Assembly (NCBI RefSeq): GCF_029892565.1
Contig: NZ_JARXVH010000019.1
Location: 1-64,000, forward strand
Origin: Streptomyces pseudovenezuelae
GTDB taxonomy: Bacteria; Actinomycetota; Actinomycetes; Streptomycetales; Streptomycetaceae
Direction of reading: 5' to 3'
Length of the DNA: 64,000 nt
Positions 32,432-40,669 of this stretch are shown in pieces. The position numbers were made by a program, and so were the translations under genes. Numbering within the stretch: the stretch's first letter is position 1; every line of letters starts with the position of its first letter. The notes under the pieces were generated by a model. It was not told where the DNA came from, did not search any database, and saw only the letters and a program-made list of their open reading frames with translations.

Positions 32432-33865
32432 CTACGACGTCACCTTGGCGACGAGCACACACGCGTCGTCCTCACGCCCGGATCCGCCGAACTCCTCCAC
32501 GACCGTCCGCACGCAGTCCTGTGCGGTGCGCGCCGCGTCGAAGCGCGGGGCCAGGTCGAGGAGTTGCTGTGCGGTCTCCGGGCGGCCTCGCCCGGGCACC
32601 AGTCCGTCGGTGTGCAGCAGGAGCAGGTCGCCGACCTCGAGGGCCTCTTCCGCCTGCGCGTAGGAGGCGCCGGAGGTCGCGCCCAGCAGGACGCCGGCCG
32701 GTGTGTGCAGCATGCGCCCCGTCCCGTTGCGGAACAGCAGCGGGGCGGGGTGTCCTGCTTGGGCCCAGGTGAGGGTGCGGGTCTCCGGGCGGTAGCGGCA
32801 GCAGACCGCGCTGCCCAGGGCGGGCTGGACGGTGGCGTCGAGTAACTGGTTGAGCAGGGACAGCAGTTGGCCCGGCTCGGTGCCGGCCATCGCCATGCCC
32901 CGTACGGCGCCCAGCAGCATCGCCATGCCCGAGGCGACGGCGACGCCGTGTCCGGTGAGGTCGCCGACGCTCAACAGCGTCTGTCCGTCGGACAGTTGGA
33001 GCGCGTCGTACCAGTCGCCGCCGATCAGCGCGCTCGTCGAGGACGGCAGATGGTGCGCCGCCAGGTCGAGGGGCTGGGGGTCCTGATGCACCAGGCGCGG
33101 GGAGCCGCGCCAGGTCGGGAGCACGGCCTGCTGCAGCTCGACCGCGAGCCGGTGCTCGGTCCGCGCGCGCTGCTCCTGGTGCTGGAGCGAGTCACGGGTC
33201 TCGCTCACCGCACGCTGACTGCGCCGCAGTTCGCTGACGTCCCGCAGGACGGCCCACATCGAGACGGTGCTGCCGTCGGCGTCGAGCACGGGCTCGCCCA
33301 TCATGTGCACGGTCCGCACCTCGCCGTCCGGGCGGACGACGCGGAACTCCCCGTCGATGGGCTTGGCGTCGACGAGACAGCTCGTGACCATCGCCGTCAG
33401 CCCGGCCCGGTCCTCGTCGAGCACCACGGAGGGCAGCTCGTCGAGGGTGAGTGGCGGGGCCTCGGGGTCACGGCCGAGGATCTGATAGAGCTCGCCGGAC
33501 CAACTCGCCTCGTCCGTCAGCAGGTTCCACTCGGCGCTGCCCACCCGGCTGAGGAGCGAGCCGCGCCGGGGAGCGGGCGGCACGGCCCGTATCTGGGACA
33601 CCGCCTCGGCGGCGTCGGGTGGTGCCTGCGGAAGGCCGTCCCGCAGTTGCGCCAAGTGCGTGTCGAGGTCGCTGAGTTGGTGCAGCGCGAGATCGTACAG
33701 CGCGCGCTCCCAGCGCTCCCTGGGTTCCGCCGCGTCGGTCCGCGCGTCCCGTCGTACGGCGTCCACCTCGCCCTTGAGCCGTCGGGTCTGCGATATCAGC
33801 GCGTCGACCGAGCCGCTTCCCGGCGGCTGGGCGGCTGGGTGATCCGCAGAGAGAGGGGACGACAT
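32432..33865 (-). CDS. PAS domain, SpoIIE-type PP2C phosphatase
   Basis: 477 aa from ATG 33865. Residues 15-95 are a charged helical, coiled-coil-like region. A PAS fold (about 105-230: AEWNLLTDEASWSGELYQIL, GEFRVVRPDGEVRTVHMMGE) is followed by a linker helix. The SpoIIE/RsbU PP2C domain has LIGGDWYDALQLSDGQTLLS then VGDLTGHGVAVASGMAMLLG, with metal-binding Asp residues, and the terminal GREDDACVLVAKV. Such proteins dephosphorylate anti-anti-sigma factors in partner-switching circuits that control sigma-B-like factors in Streptomyces. No partner kinase or STAS gene is adjacent. It converges with the NsdA-family gene. Confidence 0.87.
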   Translation of the reverse strand: MSSPLSADHPAAQPPGSGSVDALISQTRRLKGEVDAVRRDARTDAAEPRERWERALYDLALHQLSDLDTHLAQLRDGLPQAPPDAAEAVSQIRAVPPAPRRGSLLSRVGSAEWNLLTDEASWSGELYQILGRDPEAPPLTLDELPSVVLDEDRAGLTAMVTSCLVDAKPIDGEFRVVRPDGEVRTVHMMGEPVLDADGSTVSMWAVLRDVSELRRSQRAVSETRDSLQHQEQRARTEHRLAVELQQAVLPTWRGSPRLVHQDPQPLDLAAHHLPSSTSALIGGDWYDALQLSDGQTLLSVGDLTGHGVAVASGMAMLLGAVRGMAMAGTEPGQLLSLLNQLLDATVQPALGSAVCCRYRPETRTLTWAQAGHPAPLLFRNGTGRMLHTPAGVLLGATSGASYAQAEEALEVGDLLLLHTDGLVPGRGRPETAQQLLDLAPRFDAARTAQDCVRTVVEEFGGSGREDDACVLVAKVTS

Positions 33866-34249
33866 GACGCACTCCGATGCGGGGACGGTACGGCCGGGGC
33901 TGACGGAGGGACGGTTACGACTGTCGCACAGCCCGCGACGCGCTGTAAGGGATTTGGCAACACACGATGCGGTGGTGCTTCTGGCATATGTCAGCGTCTT
34001 CGCGGGTGGGTGGTGCCCTGCGACTGCGGTATGCCGTCCGACGGTCAAGTCGTAGGCGTGGTACGCGAGTTGATGGGTCGCTGTGGATGCCGGGTGGACA
34101 TTCAGGCGCGCGTTCGATGGTCTCTTGTTCTGGATGATCTGACCAGGGGATCCGGTACACCCGGGTCCGTTTGGGTCGTGTGATGCAGGTCACAGAAATT
34201 GATAGGCGCTTCGACGTAATGCAAACGGCACCTTCGGGGTCGTAACAGC
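33866..34249. other. Promoter region between PP2C and SsgA-like genes
   Basis: 384 bp with no convincing gene; short ORFs here look like noise. It should hold the divergent promoters. The distal half is less GC-rich than its surroundings (for example CACAGAAATTGATAGG), and carries a Crp-type palindrome at 34179-34194. Confidence 0.45.
34179..34194. promoter_or_regulatory. Crp-type binding site upstream of the SsgA-like gene
   Basis: TGTGATGCAGGTCACA is a perfect TGTGA-N6-TCACA inverted repeat. It also fits the GTG-N6-GNCAC motif reported for Streptomyces Crp, as I remember it. It lies 55 bp upstream of the SsgA-like start, so cAMP-receptor control of that gene is a reasonable inference. Confidence 0.65.
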
Positions 34250-34663
34250 ATGGACATCACTCTTGAGCAGCCCGCCCGCGGTCGTCTGATCACTGCTGAA
34301 GAACAGGAGCTGCCCGTTCCCGCGACCTTCCGCTACAGCTCCACGGACCCGCTGGCCGTGCACGTCGAGTTCCCGCCGGACGTCTCGCTGGACGGCACCG
34401 GAGTCACCTGGACCTTCGGGCGCTCCCTCCTGGAGGAGGGGCTGCGCGGTCCGGCCGGCGCCGGGGACGTGCACATCTGGCCCTGCGGACGGGCCCGTAC
34501 GGTCCTGGAGTTCCACTCGCCCTTCGGCCTCGCCCTGCTCCAGTTCGACACCGACGCGCTGCAACGCTTCCTGCTGCGGACGTACGCCGTGGTGGCGACC
34601 GGCGAGGAGGACCTCGACACGGCCGTCGACCGCGGGATCAGTGCCCTGTTCGGCAATGTCTGA
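34250..34663 (+). CDS. SsgA-like protein (SALP) of sporulation and cell division
   Basis: 137 aa, the standard SALP size. LPVPATFRYSSTDPLAVHVE, TWTFGRSLLEEGLRGPAGAG, DVHIWPCGRARTVLEFHSPF and FDTDALQRFLLRTYAVV match the SsgA/SsgB family. Family members direct septum placement, FtsZ recruitment and spore wall maturation in Streptomyces. The exact paralogue cannot be named from memory. The Cys in WPCGR is unusual but not in a known functional position. ATG 34250 agrees with family starts. Confidence 0.88.
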   Translation: MDITLEQPARGRLITAEEQELPVPATFRYSSTDPLAVHVEFPPDVSLDGTGVTWTFGRSLLEEGLRGPAGAGDVHIWPCGRARTVLEFHSPFGLALLQFDTDALQRFLLRTYAVVATGEEDLDTAVDRGISALFGNV

Positions 34664-34781
34664 GCCGCTCCGACTTCTGTTCGTCTCCGGCTCATCGCGC
34701 GGGTACGGACCCTGACGATCACCCCGTGCACCCTGGCGCGCGGTGTGCCGCAGGGGCCTGCCGGTGACGAGTGCGGGGCGA

Positions 34782-35563
34782 ATGACACAGATCAGCCGAA
34801 GAGGCTTCGTGGGGCTCGGCGCCACCGTGGCGGCGGGCGTGTCAGTGGGCGCCACGACCCGAACGGCGGCCGCGGCTTCGACGACCGCAGCGGCATCACG
34901 CTCGGCGGCGGGTACCCGGTTTTCGACCAGCCAGGCGGCTCGGGCCGGCAGTACCCCTGGAAGCTCAGCGCCACCCCGGACGCGGGCGGCACCGACGGCG
35001 AGACCCTCGCCCAGTGCAACGGCGACCTGCCGTACTCCTGGTCCTCCCAGCACTCGCCTGGAACACGGGCCGGCTCGACAACTGGGTGTCCGGCCTCACC
35101 TGGCAGAACTACGCCGAGGCGCTGCAGAGCGCGGGGGTGAGCTGGAAGGTCTACCAGAACGCCCAGGACAACTACGGCGACAACGCCTGCGCCTATTTCA
35201 AGAAGTTCGCCTCCGCCAGGGCGGGTGACCCGCTCTACGACCGGGGCATGGCCTCCGTCCCCAAGGTGACGGGCTCGACCCCCGACGACATCGCCGCCGC
35301 CATCAAGGCGGACGTCCTCGCCGGCACCCTCCCGCAGGTCTCCTGGGTGGTCCCCAACCGGGCCTACTCCGAGCACCCGTACGCCCCGCCCGGTGGCGGC
35401 GCCCACTTCGTGAACCTCGTCCACCAGGCCCTCGCCGGGCGACGCCACGAAGACGGGCGAGTCGGCTGAGGTGAGCACCCGTTACGCCGTCGACTCCGAC
35501 ACCACCTGGTCACGCCGGTTCACCGGGCACCTGGAGTCGGGCGCGGCGAGTATCAGCGGCTGA
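34782..35563 (+). pseudogene. Decayed secreted phospholipase C (non-haemolytic type)
   Basis: Pieces of a bacterial phospholipase C/phosphoesterase survive in different frames. A Tat signal (MTQISRRGFVGLGATVAAG) begins at 34782. A second frame gives GITLGGGYPVFDQPGGSG, YPWKLSAT and CNGDLPYSWSSQH. A third gives AWNTGRLDNWV, then LTWQNYAEALQSAGVSWKVY, GDPLYDRGMASVPKV and SWVVPNRAYSEHPYAPPGGG, stopping at 35470. The last piece (VDSDTTWSRRFTGHLESGAA) is the end of the PLC C-terminal domain, stopping at 35563. The N-terminal catalytic block, about 100 residues after LDNWV, and most of the C-terminal half are missing, so at least two frameshifts and three deletions occurred. It cannot encode an active enzyme. 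Confidence 0.8.
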
Positions 35564-35564
35564 A

Positions 35565-36578
35565 CTAGGCGTAGAGGTCGGGGCGTCGGGCGAGGTCGAC
35601 GGTCGTGCGGTCGCCGCTCTCCAGCGCCCTGACCCCGGCCTCGGCGACCGCGGAGGCCGCGTATCCGTCCCACGCGCTCGGACCGGTGACCTGGCCGCGC
35701 CGGGTGGCGTCCACCCAGGACTGCACCTCGCGGTCGTAGGCGTCGGCGAACCGCACGAGGTAGTCCTGCGGCACCTCCTCGCCGGCGGTGCCCCGGGTGG
35801 TGACCAGCATCGAGTGCTCGTCGCCGATGCGCGCGCTGCCCGCCTCGCAGACGGCCTCGCAGCGCACCTGGTAGCCGAAGCCGCAGTTGACGAACACCTC
35901 GACGTCGACCAGGGCGCCGCCCTCGGTCTCGAAGAGCACGAACTGCGGGTCCAGCAGCCCCTCGGGCGCCCCGGCGGCGGGACGGGGGCGCAGCACGGTC
36001 ACGGCGGTGAGCTCCTGGCCGAGCAGCCAGCGGGCCGCGTCGATCTCGTGCGAGACGGAGCTGTTGATCAGCATCGCCGAGGTGAAGCCCGGCGGGGACG
36101 AGACGTTGCGGTGAGTGCAGTGCAGCATGAGCGGACGCCCCAACCGCCCGTCGTCCAACAGGGACTTGAGGCGCCGGTACTCGGCGTCGTAGCGCCGCAT
36201 GAACCCGATCTGCGCGAGCCGCCGACCGAGCCGCGCCTCGGCCTCCACCACGCGCAGCGCCCCGACGGAGTCCGGGACCATGGGCTTCTCGCACAGCACC
36301 GGCAGCCCCCGGGCGAAGGCCGCGAGGAGCGCCTCCTCGTGCGCGGGGCCGGGTGAGGCGATCAGGACGGCCTGCACGCCGGGCGCGTCGAGCGCGGCCT
36401 CCGGGTCCGGGTGCACGGAGACCCCGTCGAGGCCGGCCACCGCCTCCTTCGCGGACGCGAGGTCGGGATCGGCGACGGCGGCGATCCTGGCGCCGCTCAC
36501 CACTCGGTCGAGGCGTCGTATGTGGTCGGCTCCCATGTGTCCGACACCCAGTACCGCAACGCCCAACAGGTCACCCAC
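35565..36578 (-). CDS. Gfo/Idh/MocA-family oxidoreductase
   Basis: 337 aa from GTG 36578 with GGAAG upstream. The N-terminal Rossmann fold has GVAVLGVGHMGADHIRRL (GxGxxG) and AVLIASPGPAHEEALLAAFA. The family signature CEKPM follows. The C-terminal substrate domain has HEIDAARWLLGQELTAV, where the His and Asp resemble myo-inositol dehydrogenase catalytic residues. It oxidises or reduces a sugar, cyclitol or similar compound with NAD(P); inositol is plausible because FMRRYDAEY and RNVSSPPGFTSAMLINSSVS resemble inositol dehydrogenases. It runs toward the decayed phospholipase pseudogene, ending 2 bp from it. Confidence 0.83.
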   Translation of the reverse strand: MGDLLGVAVLGVGHMGADHIRRLDRVVSGARIAAVADPDLASAKEAVAGLDGVSVHPDPEAALDAPGVQAVLIASPGPAHEEALLAAFARGLPVLCEKPMVPDSVGALRVVEAEARLGRRLAQIGFMRRYDAEYRRLKSLLDDGRLGRPLMLHCTHRNVSSPPGFTSAMLINSSVSHEIDAARWLLGQELTAVTVLRPRPAAGAPEGLLDPQFVLFETEGGALVDVEVFVNCGFGYQVRCEAVCEAGSARIGDEHSMLVTTRGTAGEEVPQDYLVRFADAYDREVQSWVDATRRGQVTGPSAWDGYAASAVAEAGVRALESGDRTTVDLARRPDLYA

Positions 36579-36649
36579 GTGCGCACTTCCTCTCCGCCGA
36601 CGATCTCGGCGTAGCGTACGCCGAGGCCGTGGCGGTGCGGGAGGTGCCG

Positions 36650-37747
36650 TCAGTAGCGCAGTACGCCCGCGATCCCGTGCACCTCGCCGAGGGTGCCGTC
36701 CGGGACGAAGCGGACGTCCGCGCCGGTCTCCAGGCACTGCTCGACGATCTCGTCCACGATGTCCTCGCGGGAGTCGAGGTCGTCGCTCGCGGCCGGGACG
36801 AGGTGACCGTCGACGACGTCTCGTACCGTCACGCGGTAGTTCTCCTCGACGGCGAGCAGCCGTACGCGGCCTTCCTGGGCGCTCTGCCAGACCTCGTCGA
36901 CGCCGGCCGCGAAGGCCTTGTGGCCGCGAGCGGATTCGAGTGCGTGGGTCACGGCGTCGGTGCCGCGGCGGGCCTCGGCGGCGACCAACGGCCGTACCGC
37001 CTGCCACACGGCGTCGGGCGTGCCGTGCGCGAGGCCGCCGTGCGGCAGGTGCACGGCTTCCCTGGTGACACCGCCGACCTCGTCGAGGAGGGAGAGCGCC
37101 GCCTGTTCACCGGTCACGTACAGCGGGCGCGGCTGCCGGCGCAGGACCAGGCCCATGACGCCGTCGGCCTCGCGCAGGAAGTGGCGGGTGCCCTCGTCGC
37201 GGAAGGTGCTCGGCATGTCGCCGATCCGCTCCTGGCGCTCGGCGTCGAAGTTCTCCGGGTTCCGGACGAGCGGGAACCCGCCGGAGGTGTCCTCGGTGAC
37301 GCGGTCGGCGCCGCCGCTCCAGAGGGTGACCCGGTCGGAGGAGACCGACAGCACCCAGAACGGGCGCTCCGCGGCCTGCGCCGAGACGAGGTTGCGGGTC
37401 AGGAAGGTGTCCGACAGCACCACACGCTCCGGCACGGTCCGCGCGAGCGACCACACCTGGTGCTCACCCGGAGCGGCGAAGATCACCAAACCGTCCTCGA
37501 CGTGCGCCAGATCCACCTCCGCCAGGGCCTGGTCGAGCTGGTGGACGACATCGGAGCGCCGCTCCCGGGTCACCGCGGGATCGGACTCCAACTGCTTCTT
37601 GGCCTCGGCCACCACATTGCGCAGCCGGACCGGATCCTGGGCGTTCTCGGGCTCCCGGCGATGGGTCGGCGTCAGCACGGACACGGCCGGATAAGGGCGC
37701 GGGCGCCGGAGCTCGGACAGCATTGCGGGACTCAGCTCGTGCTCCAT
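36650..37747 (-). CDS. Bacterial archaeo-eukaryotic release-factor family protein (baeRF3-like)
   Basis: 365 aa. VSVLTPTHRREPENAQDPVR, LRNVVAEAKKQL, VLSDTFLTRNLVSAQAAERP and a C-terminal VRDVVDGHLVPAASDDLDSR resemble the baeRF3 group, proteins predicted to be related to archaeo-eukaryotic peptide release factors and ribosome rescue. Their biochemical role is not established. No GGQ-like loop is obvious. It is encoded just upstream of the Gfo/Idh/MocA gene on the same strand with a 71-bp gap, so cotranscription is possible. Confidence 0.7.
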   Translation of the reverse strand: MEHELSPAMLSELRRPRPYPAVSVLTPTHRREPENAQDPVRLRNVVAEAKKQLESDPAVTRERRSDVVHQLDQALAEVDLAHVEDGLVIFAAPGEHQVWSLARTVPERVVLSDTFLTRNLVSAQAAERPFWVLSVSSDRVTLWSGGADRVTEDTSGGFPLVRNPENFDAERQERIGDMPSTFRDEGTRHFLREADGVMGLVLRRQPRPLYVTGEQAALSLLDEVGGVTREAVHLPHGGLAHGTPDAVWQAVRPLVAAEARRGTDAVTHALESARGHKAFAAGVDEVWQSAQEGRVRLLAVEENYRVTVRDVVDGHLVPAASDDLDSREDIVDEIVEQCLETGADVRFVPDGTLGEVHGIAGVLRY

Positions 37748-37850
37748 ACCAGCACGATAGGACCGTTTCGCCGATAGGGCATTAGGGGCAGCGTGAACGG
37801 CGAAAGCGACAAACCGCTGTTAGCGTCGCGCGGCCCACGGCAATGAGCTC

Positions 37851-38270
37851 TCAGCTCCGGCTCACCGCCACCGTGCCCTGGGCAACCGCACACAGCGTCT
37901 CCGTACCGCCCGCGTCGAGAGTCATCAGGTCACACCGGCTCACGGCCTGCGTACGCCCCGCCCGCACCACCCGGGCATGGGCGCGCAGCACCTCGCCCGT
38001 CGCCCGCCGCAGGTAGTCGATGGTGAGCCCGGTCGTGATCAGCCGCGTCCCGGCAACCGTCGCCGCGGCGAACGCCAGCGCGTTGTCCGCCGCGTAGGCA
38101 AGCACCCCGCCGTGCACGCTGCCGTACTGCTGGAGCAACTCCTCGCGGATGTCGAGTTCGAGTGTGGCCTCGCCGTCCCCGAACGCCGTCAGCCGGGCGC
38201 CGAGCAGCGCGCTGAACGGCTGTGCCGCGAGGGCCTTGCGGGCGAGTGCCAGGTCGAGTGTCTCAGGCAC
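37851..38270 (-). CDS. PaaI-type hotdog-fold thioesterase
   Basis: 139 aa from GTG 38270, with GAGGTGG upstream; the longer frame is a shadow of the MarR gene. The hotdog fold has ELDIREELLQQYGSVHGGVL, where HGG is the conserved turn, then AYAADNALAFAAATVAG and TIDYLRRATGEVLRAHARV. PaaI-type enzymes hydrolyse aryl- or acyl-CoA thioesters to rescue CoA. It is divergent from a MarR regulator whose perfect operator lies between them, so it is probably derepressed by a MarR ligand. Confidence 0.83.
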   Translation of the reverse strand: MPETLDLALARKALAAQPFSALLGARLTAFGDGEATLELDIREELLQQYGSVHGGVLAYAADNALAFAAATVAGTRLITTGLTIDYLRRATGEVLRAHARVVRAGRTQAVSRCDLMTLDAGGTETLCAVAQGTVAVSRS

Positions 38271-38276
38271 GATCCA

Positions 38277-38300
38277 CCTCACTTCACTGATGAAGTGAGG
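38277..38300. promoter_or_regulatory. Perfect MarR operator between thioesterase and marR genes
   Basis: CCTCACTTCA and TGAAGTGAGG are exact reverse complements around CTGA, giving a 24-bp palindrome. It is 6 bp upstream of the thioesterase start and 36 bp upstream of the MarR start, as expected for autoregulation and control of the divergent gene. Confidence 0.8.
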
Positions 38301-38336
38301 GTGGCGTGAACCCTCCGCCTCTGTCAACATCGGGCC

Positions 38337-38762
38337 ATGTCCGAGCCCGACCAACGCCTGTTCTTCCTGCTCCAGCGGGCGGCCCACCGGCTGCGCACCA
38401 CGGCGGACCGGCGCTGCCTGGCCGCCGCAGGCATCACCACCGCACAGCTGGGCGCGCTGTTCGCCGTACGGGACAGCCCCGGGCTGACCCAGCAGGAACT
38501 CGCCCGCACGCTCGGCCTGCGCGAATCCGGTGTCACCCCGCTGGTCGGCCGGCTCGCGACGGCCGGCCTGCTGACGAAGCGACCGCACCCGCGTGAACAC
38601 CGGGCCGTGGTGCTGGAGTTGAGCGAGGCGGGCGTCGCGGCCCTGGCCGCCGCCCAGCCGGAGATCGACCGCTTCAACGCCGAACTGCGAGCGCTGCTCG
38701 GCGAGGAGGGCTTCACGTCGACGGCGGGCGCGATGGACCGGCTCGCCCACTGGGAGCTTTGA
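38337..38762 (+). CDS. MarR-family transcriptional regulator
   Basis: 141 aa. The winged helix has ITTAQLGALFAVRDSPGLTQ, QELARTLGLRESGVTPLVGR (recognition helix) and LLTKRPHPREHRAVVLELSE with the wing. The flanking helices form the dimer interface. It probably represses itself and the thioesterase through the perfect palindrome just upstream, responding to an aromatic or acyl compound. ATG 38337 is used; no strong ribosome-binding site is seen. Confidence 0.87.
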   Translation: MSEPDQRLFFLLQRAAHRLRTTADRRCLAAAGITTAQLGALFAVRDSPGLTQQELARTLGLRESGVTPLVGRLATAGLLTKRPHPREHRAVVLELSEAGVAALAAAQPEIDRFNAELRALLGEEGFTSTAGAMDRLAHWEL

Positions 38763-38792
38763 GGGGTACGCCGGATCCGCGCGGCACCGTGC

Positions 38793-40370
38793 TCAGGTGC
38801 CCTCGTCCTCGGGCCCGCACGAACTCCCGGTCGGCGGCAGGGAACCGTACAGCAGGAAGCGGTCCACCTTGCCGTGCACGCACTTCGAGGAGGCGTAACC
38901 GGTGTGCCCCTCGCCCTTGTTGTCCAGCACCACCGCAGAGGAGCCGAGCCGCTTCGCCGTCTCCGTGGTCCAGCGGTACGGCGTCGCCGGGTCGCCGCGG
39001 GTGCCGACGAGGAGCATCTTCGGGCCGTGCACGTTCCGTACGTCGTCGCGGATGAAGTCCGTGCCCTTGGGGCGGCCGTAACACATCAGTACCTCGGTGA
39101 GCCGGTAGCGGCCGAACACCGGTGAGGCCTTCTGGTACTCCTCGCGCAGCCGGCCGAGGTCCTTGGTGATCCGGTCGGCGCCGGGGCGATCGGGATCGTC
39201 CGCGCAGTTGATCGCCATCAGCGCCGCCGGAAGATTGTCGAGCGGTACGTCGTTCGCGTCGACCAGGCCGCCGCCCGTGTCCTCCCGGTGGGGAAGGGCG
39301 ACTCCGCCGGTCGCGAAGGCCATCACCCCGCGGGTGTCGCCGTCCTCGACCAGTGAGGCGAGGGCGCGTTCCAGGGAGGGCCACATCTCCTGGCTGTAGA
39401 GGGCCTGGCCGATGGCACCCACGAGATCCTGGCCCGTGAACCCCTCGCCGAAGTCCGTCGGCACCGGGTCCTCGTCCAGCGACTCGACGAGTTGGACGAC
39501 CTGTTCGCGGGCGTCGCGCGCGTCCTGGCCGAACGGACAGGCGACGTCCTTCACGCACCAGCCGACGAAGTCCTCCAGAGCCGTCTGCTGCCCCTCGGCG
39601 CCCGCGATCCCCTGCTCCGCCATCGGCTCGGTCAGTGTGTCGACCCCGTCGAGGACCAACCGGCCGACCTTCTTGGGGAATTGGGCCGCGTACACCGCGC
39701 CGAGCCGGGTTCCGTAGGAGAAACCGAGGTAGTTGAGCTTCTTGTCGCCGACCGCCTGGCGTATCACGTCCAGGTCGCGGGAGGCGTTCACCGTGCCGAT
39801 GTGGGGGAGGACCGGCCCCGAGTTCTCGGCGCACTGGGCGGCGGCGGTGCGCAACTGCCGCAGTACGGCCTGCGGATCGCTCATCCCGGCGTCCTCGTCC
39901 GAGGTCTCCGCGGCCTCGTCGGAGCCGTCGCCGCAGCTGACCGGCGAGGACCTGCCGACGCCACGCGGGTCGAAGCTCACCACGTCGTACGCGTTGGTCA
40001 GACTCATGAACTCGTCCCCGCCGGCGGCGAGTTCGTTCACGCCCGCGCCACCCGGACCGCCGAAGTTCAACAGCACCGAGCCCCGCTTGTCACCCGTCGC
40101 CCGGTAGCGGGCCATCGCGAGGTCGAGCGTGCCGGCCGCGGGCCTGGCGTAGTCGAGCGGGACCGTGACCTTGCCGCACTGCAGATCCTTGGGCGCGTCC
40201 ATGCCGTCGCACTTCGACCACGCGACCTTCTGCCGGTAGAACCGTGAGAGGTCGGGCTGCGGGCGCTCGGCGGCCACCGCGGGCAGGCCGGCGGCGAGCA
40301 GGGCCAGGCCGACGGCTCCGGTGAACGCGCAGCGCCGGACCGCGGACCGCGTGGACAGCTTGGCCAGCAT
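38793..40370 (-). CDS. Secreted tripeptidyl-aminopeptidase-like alpha/beta hydrolase
   Basis: 525 aa from ATG 40370, preceded by AGGAGGCATCG; an ATG at 40424 is rejected. A signal peptide (RRCAFTGAVGLALLAAGLPA, then VAAE) is followed by VAWSKCDGMDAPKDLQCGKV, typical of the SlpD/SlpE/Tap family. LLNFGGPGGAGVNELA is the oxyanion loop and LGFSYGTRLGAVYAAQFP the nucleophile Ser elbow. The C-terminal TAP domain has LLVGTRGDPATPYRWTTETA (Asp) and GEGHTGYASSKCVHGKVDRF (His). It likely releases peptides from the N-terminus of extracellular proteins. It converges with the MarR gene. Confidence 0.86.
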   Translation of the reverse strand: MLAKLSTRSAVRRCAFTGAVGLALLAAGLPAVAAERPQPDLSRFYRQKVAWSKCDGMDAPKDLQCGKVTVPLDYARPAAGTLDLAMARYRATGDKRGSVLLNFGGPGGAGVNELAAGGDEFMSLTNAYDVVSFDPRGVGRSSPVSCGDGSDEAAETSDEDAGMSDPQAVLRQLRTAAAQCAENSGPVLPHIGTVNASRDLDVIRQAVGDKKLNYLGFSYGTRLGAVYAAQFPKKVGRLVLDGVDTLTEPMAEQGIAGAEGQQTALEDFVGWCVKDVACPFGQDARDAREQVVQLVESLDEDPVPTDFGEGFTGQDLVGAIGQALYSQEMWPSLERALASLVEDGDTRGVMAFATGGVALPHREDTGGGLVDANDVPLDNLPAALMAINCADDPDRPGADRITKDLGRLREEYQKASPVFGRYRLTEVLMCYGRPKGTDFIRDDVRNVHGPKMLLVGTRGDPATPYRWTTETAKRLGSSAVVLDNKGEGHTGYASSKCVHGKVDRFLLYGSLPPTGSSCGPEDEGT

Positions 40371-40669
40371 CGATGCCTCCTGGGACGCCCGCTGCGGACC
40401 GGGAGGAACGGCGTCCTCGATCACGATAAGCGGCCACCGGAACCCCCGCCTCCGGGCGAGCGGGGCGAGGCGAACTGCCCTACCCTGTGCGCTCTCGACA
40501 CCTCTGAGGCCGTTTTACGGCTAGTTCGATAACCGTGCCGCTCGATGGGGTGAAAGGCCGATTAGCCATAACTCTGATGGTTCGCCCGCGTTTTATCCGG
40601 TGCGGGCAGCCGCCCGCCTCTCCGGCGCGGGACCTGTGCCCGCGCCCTTGTCTGGAAGGCAGGGACCCT
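40371..40669. other. Divergent promoter region between aminopeptidase and chaplin genes
   Basis: 299 bp without a convincing gene. The part near 40500-40600 is relatively AT-rich (GTTCGATAACC, GATTAGCCATAACTC) and should contain the chaplin promoter. I cannot name a sigma factor site. A GGAAGGCAGGG stretch precedes the chaplin ATG. Confidence 0.4.
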
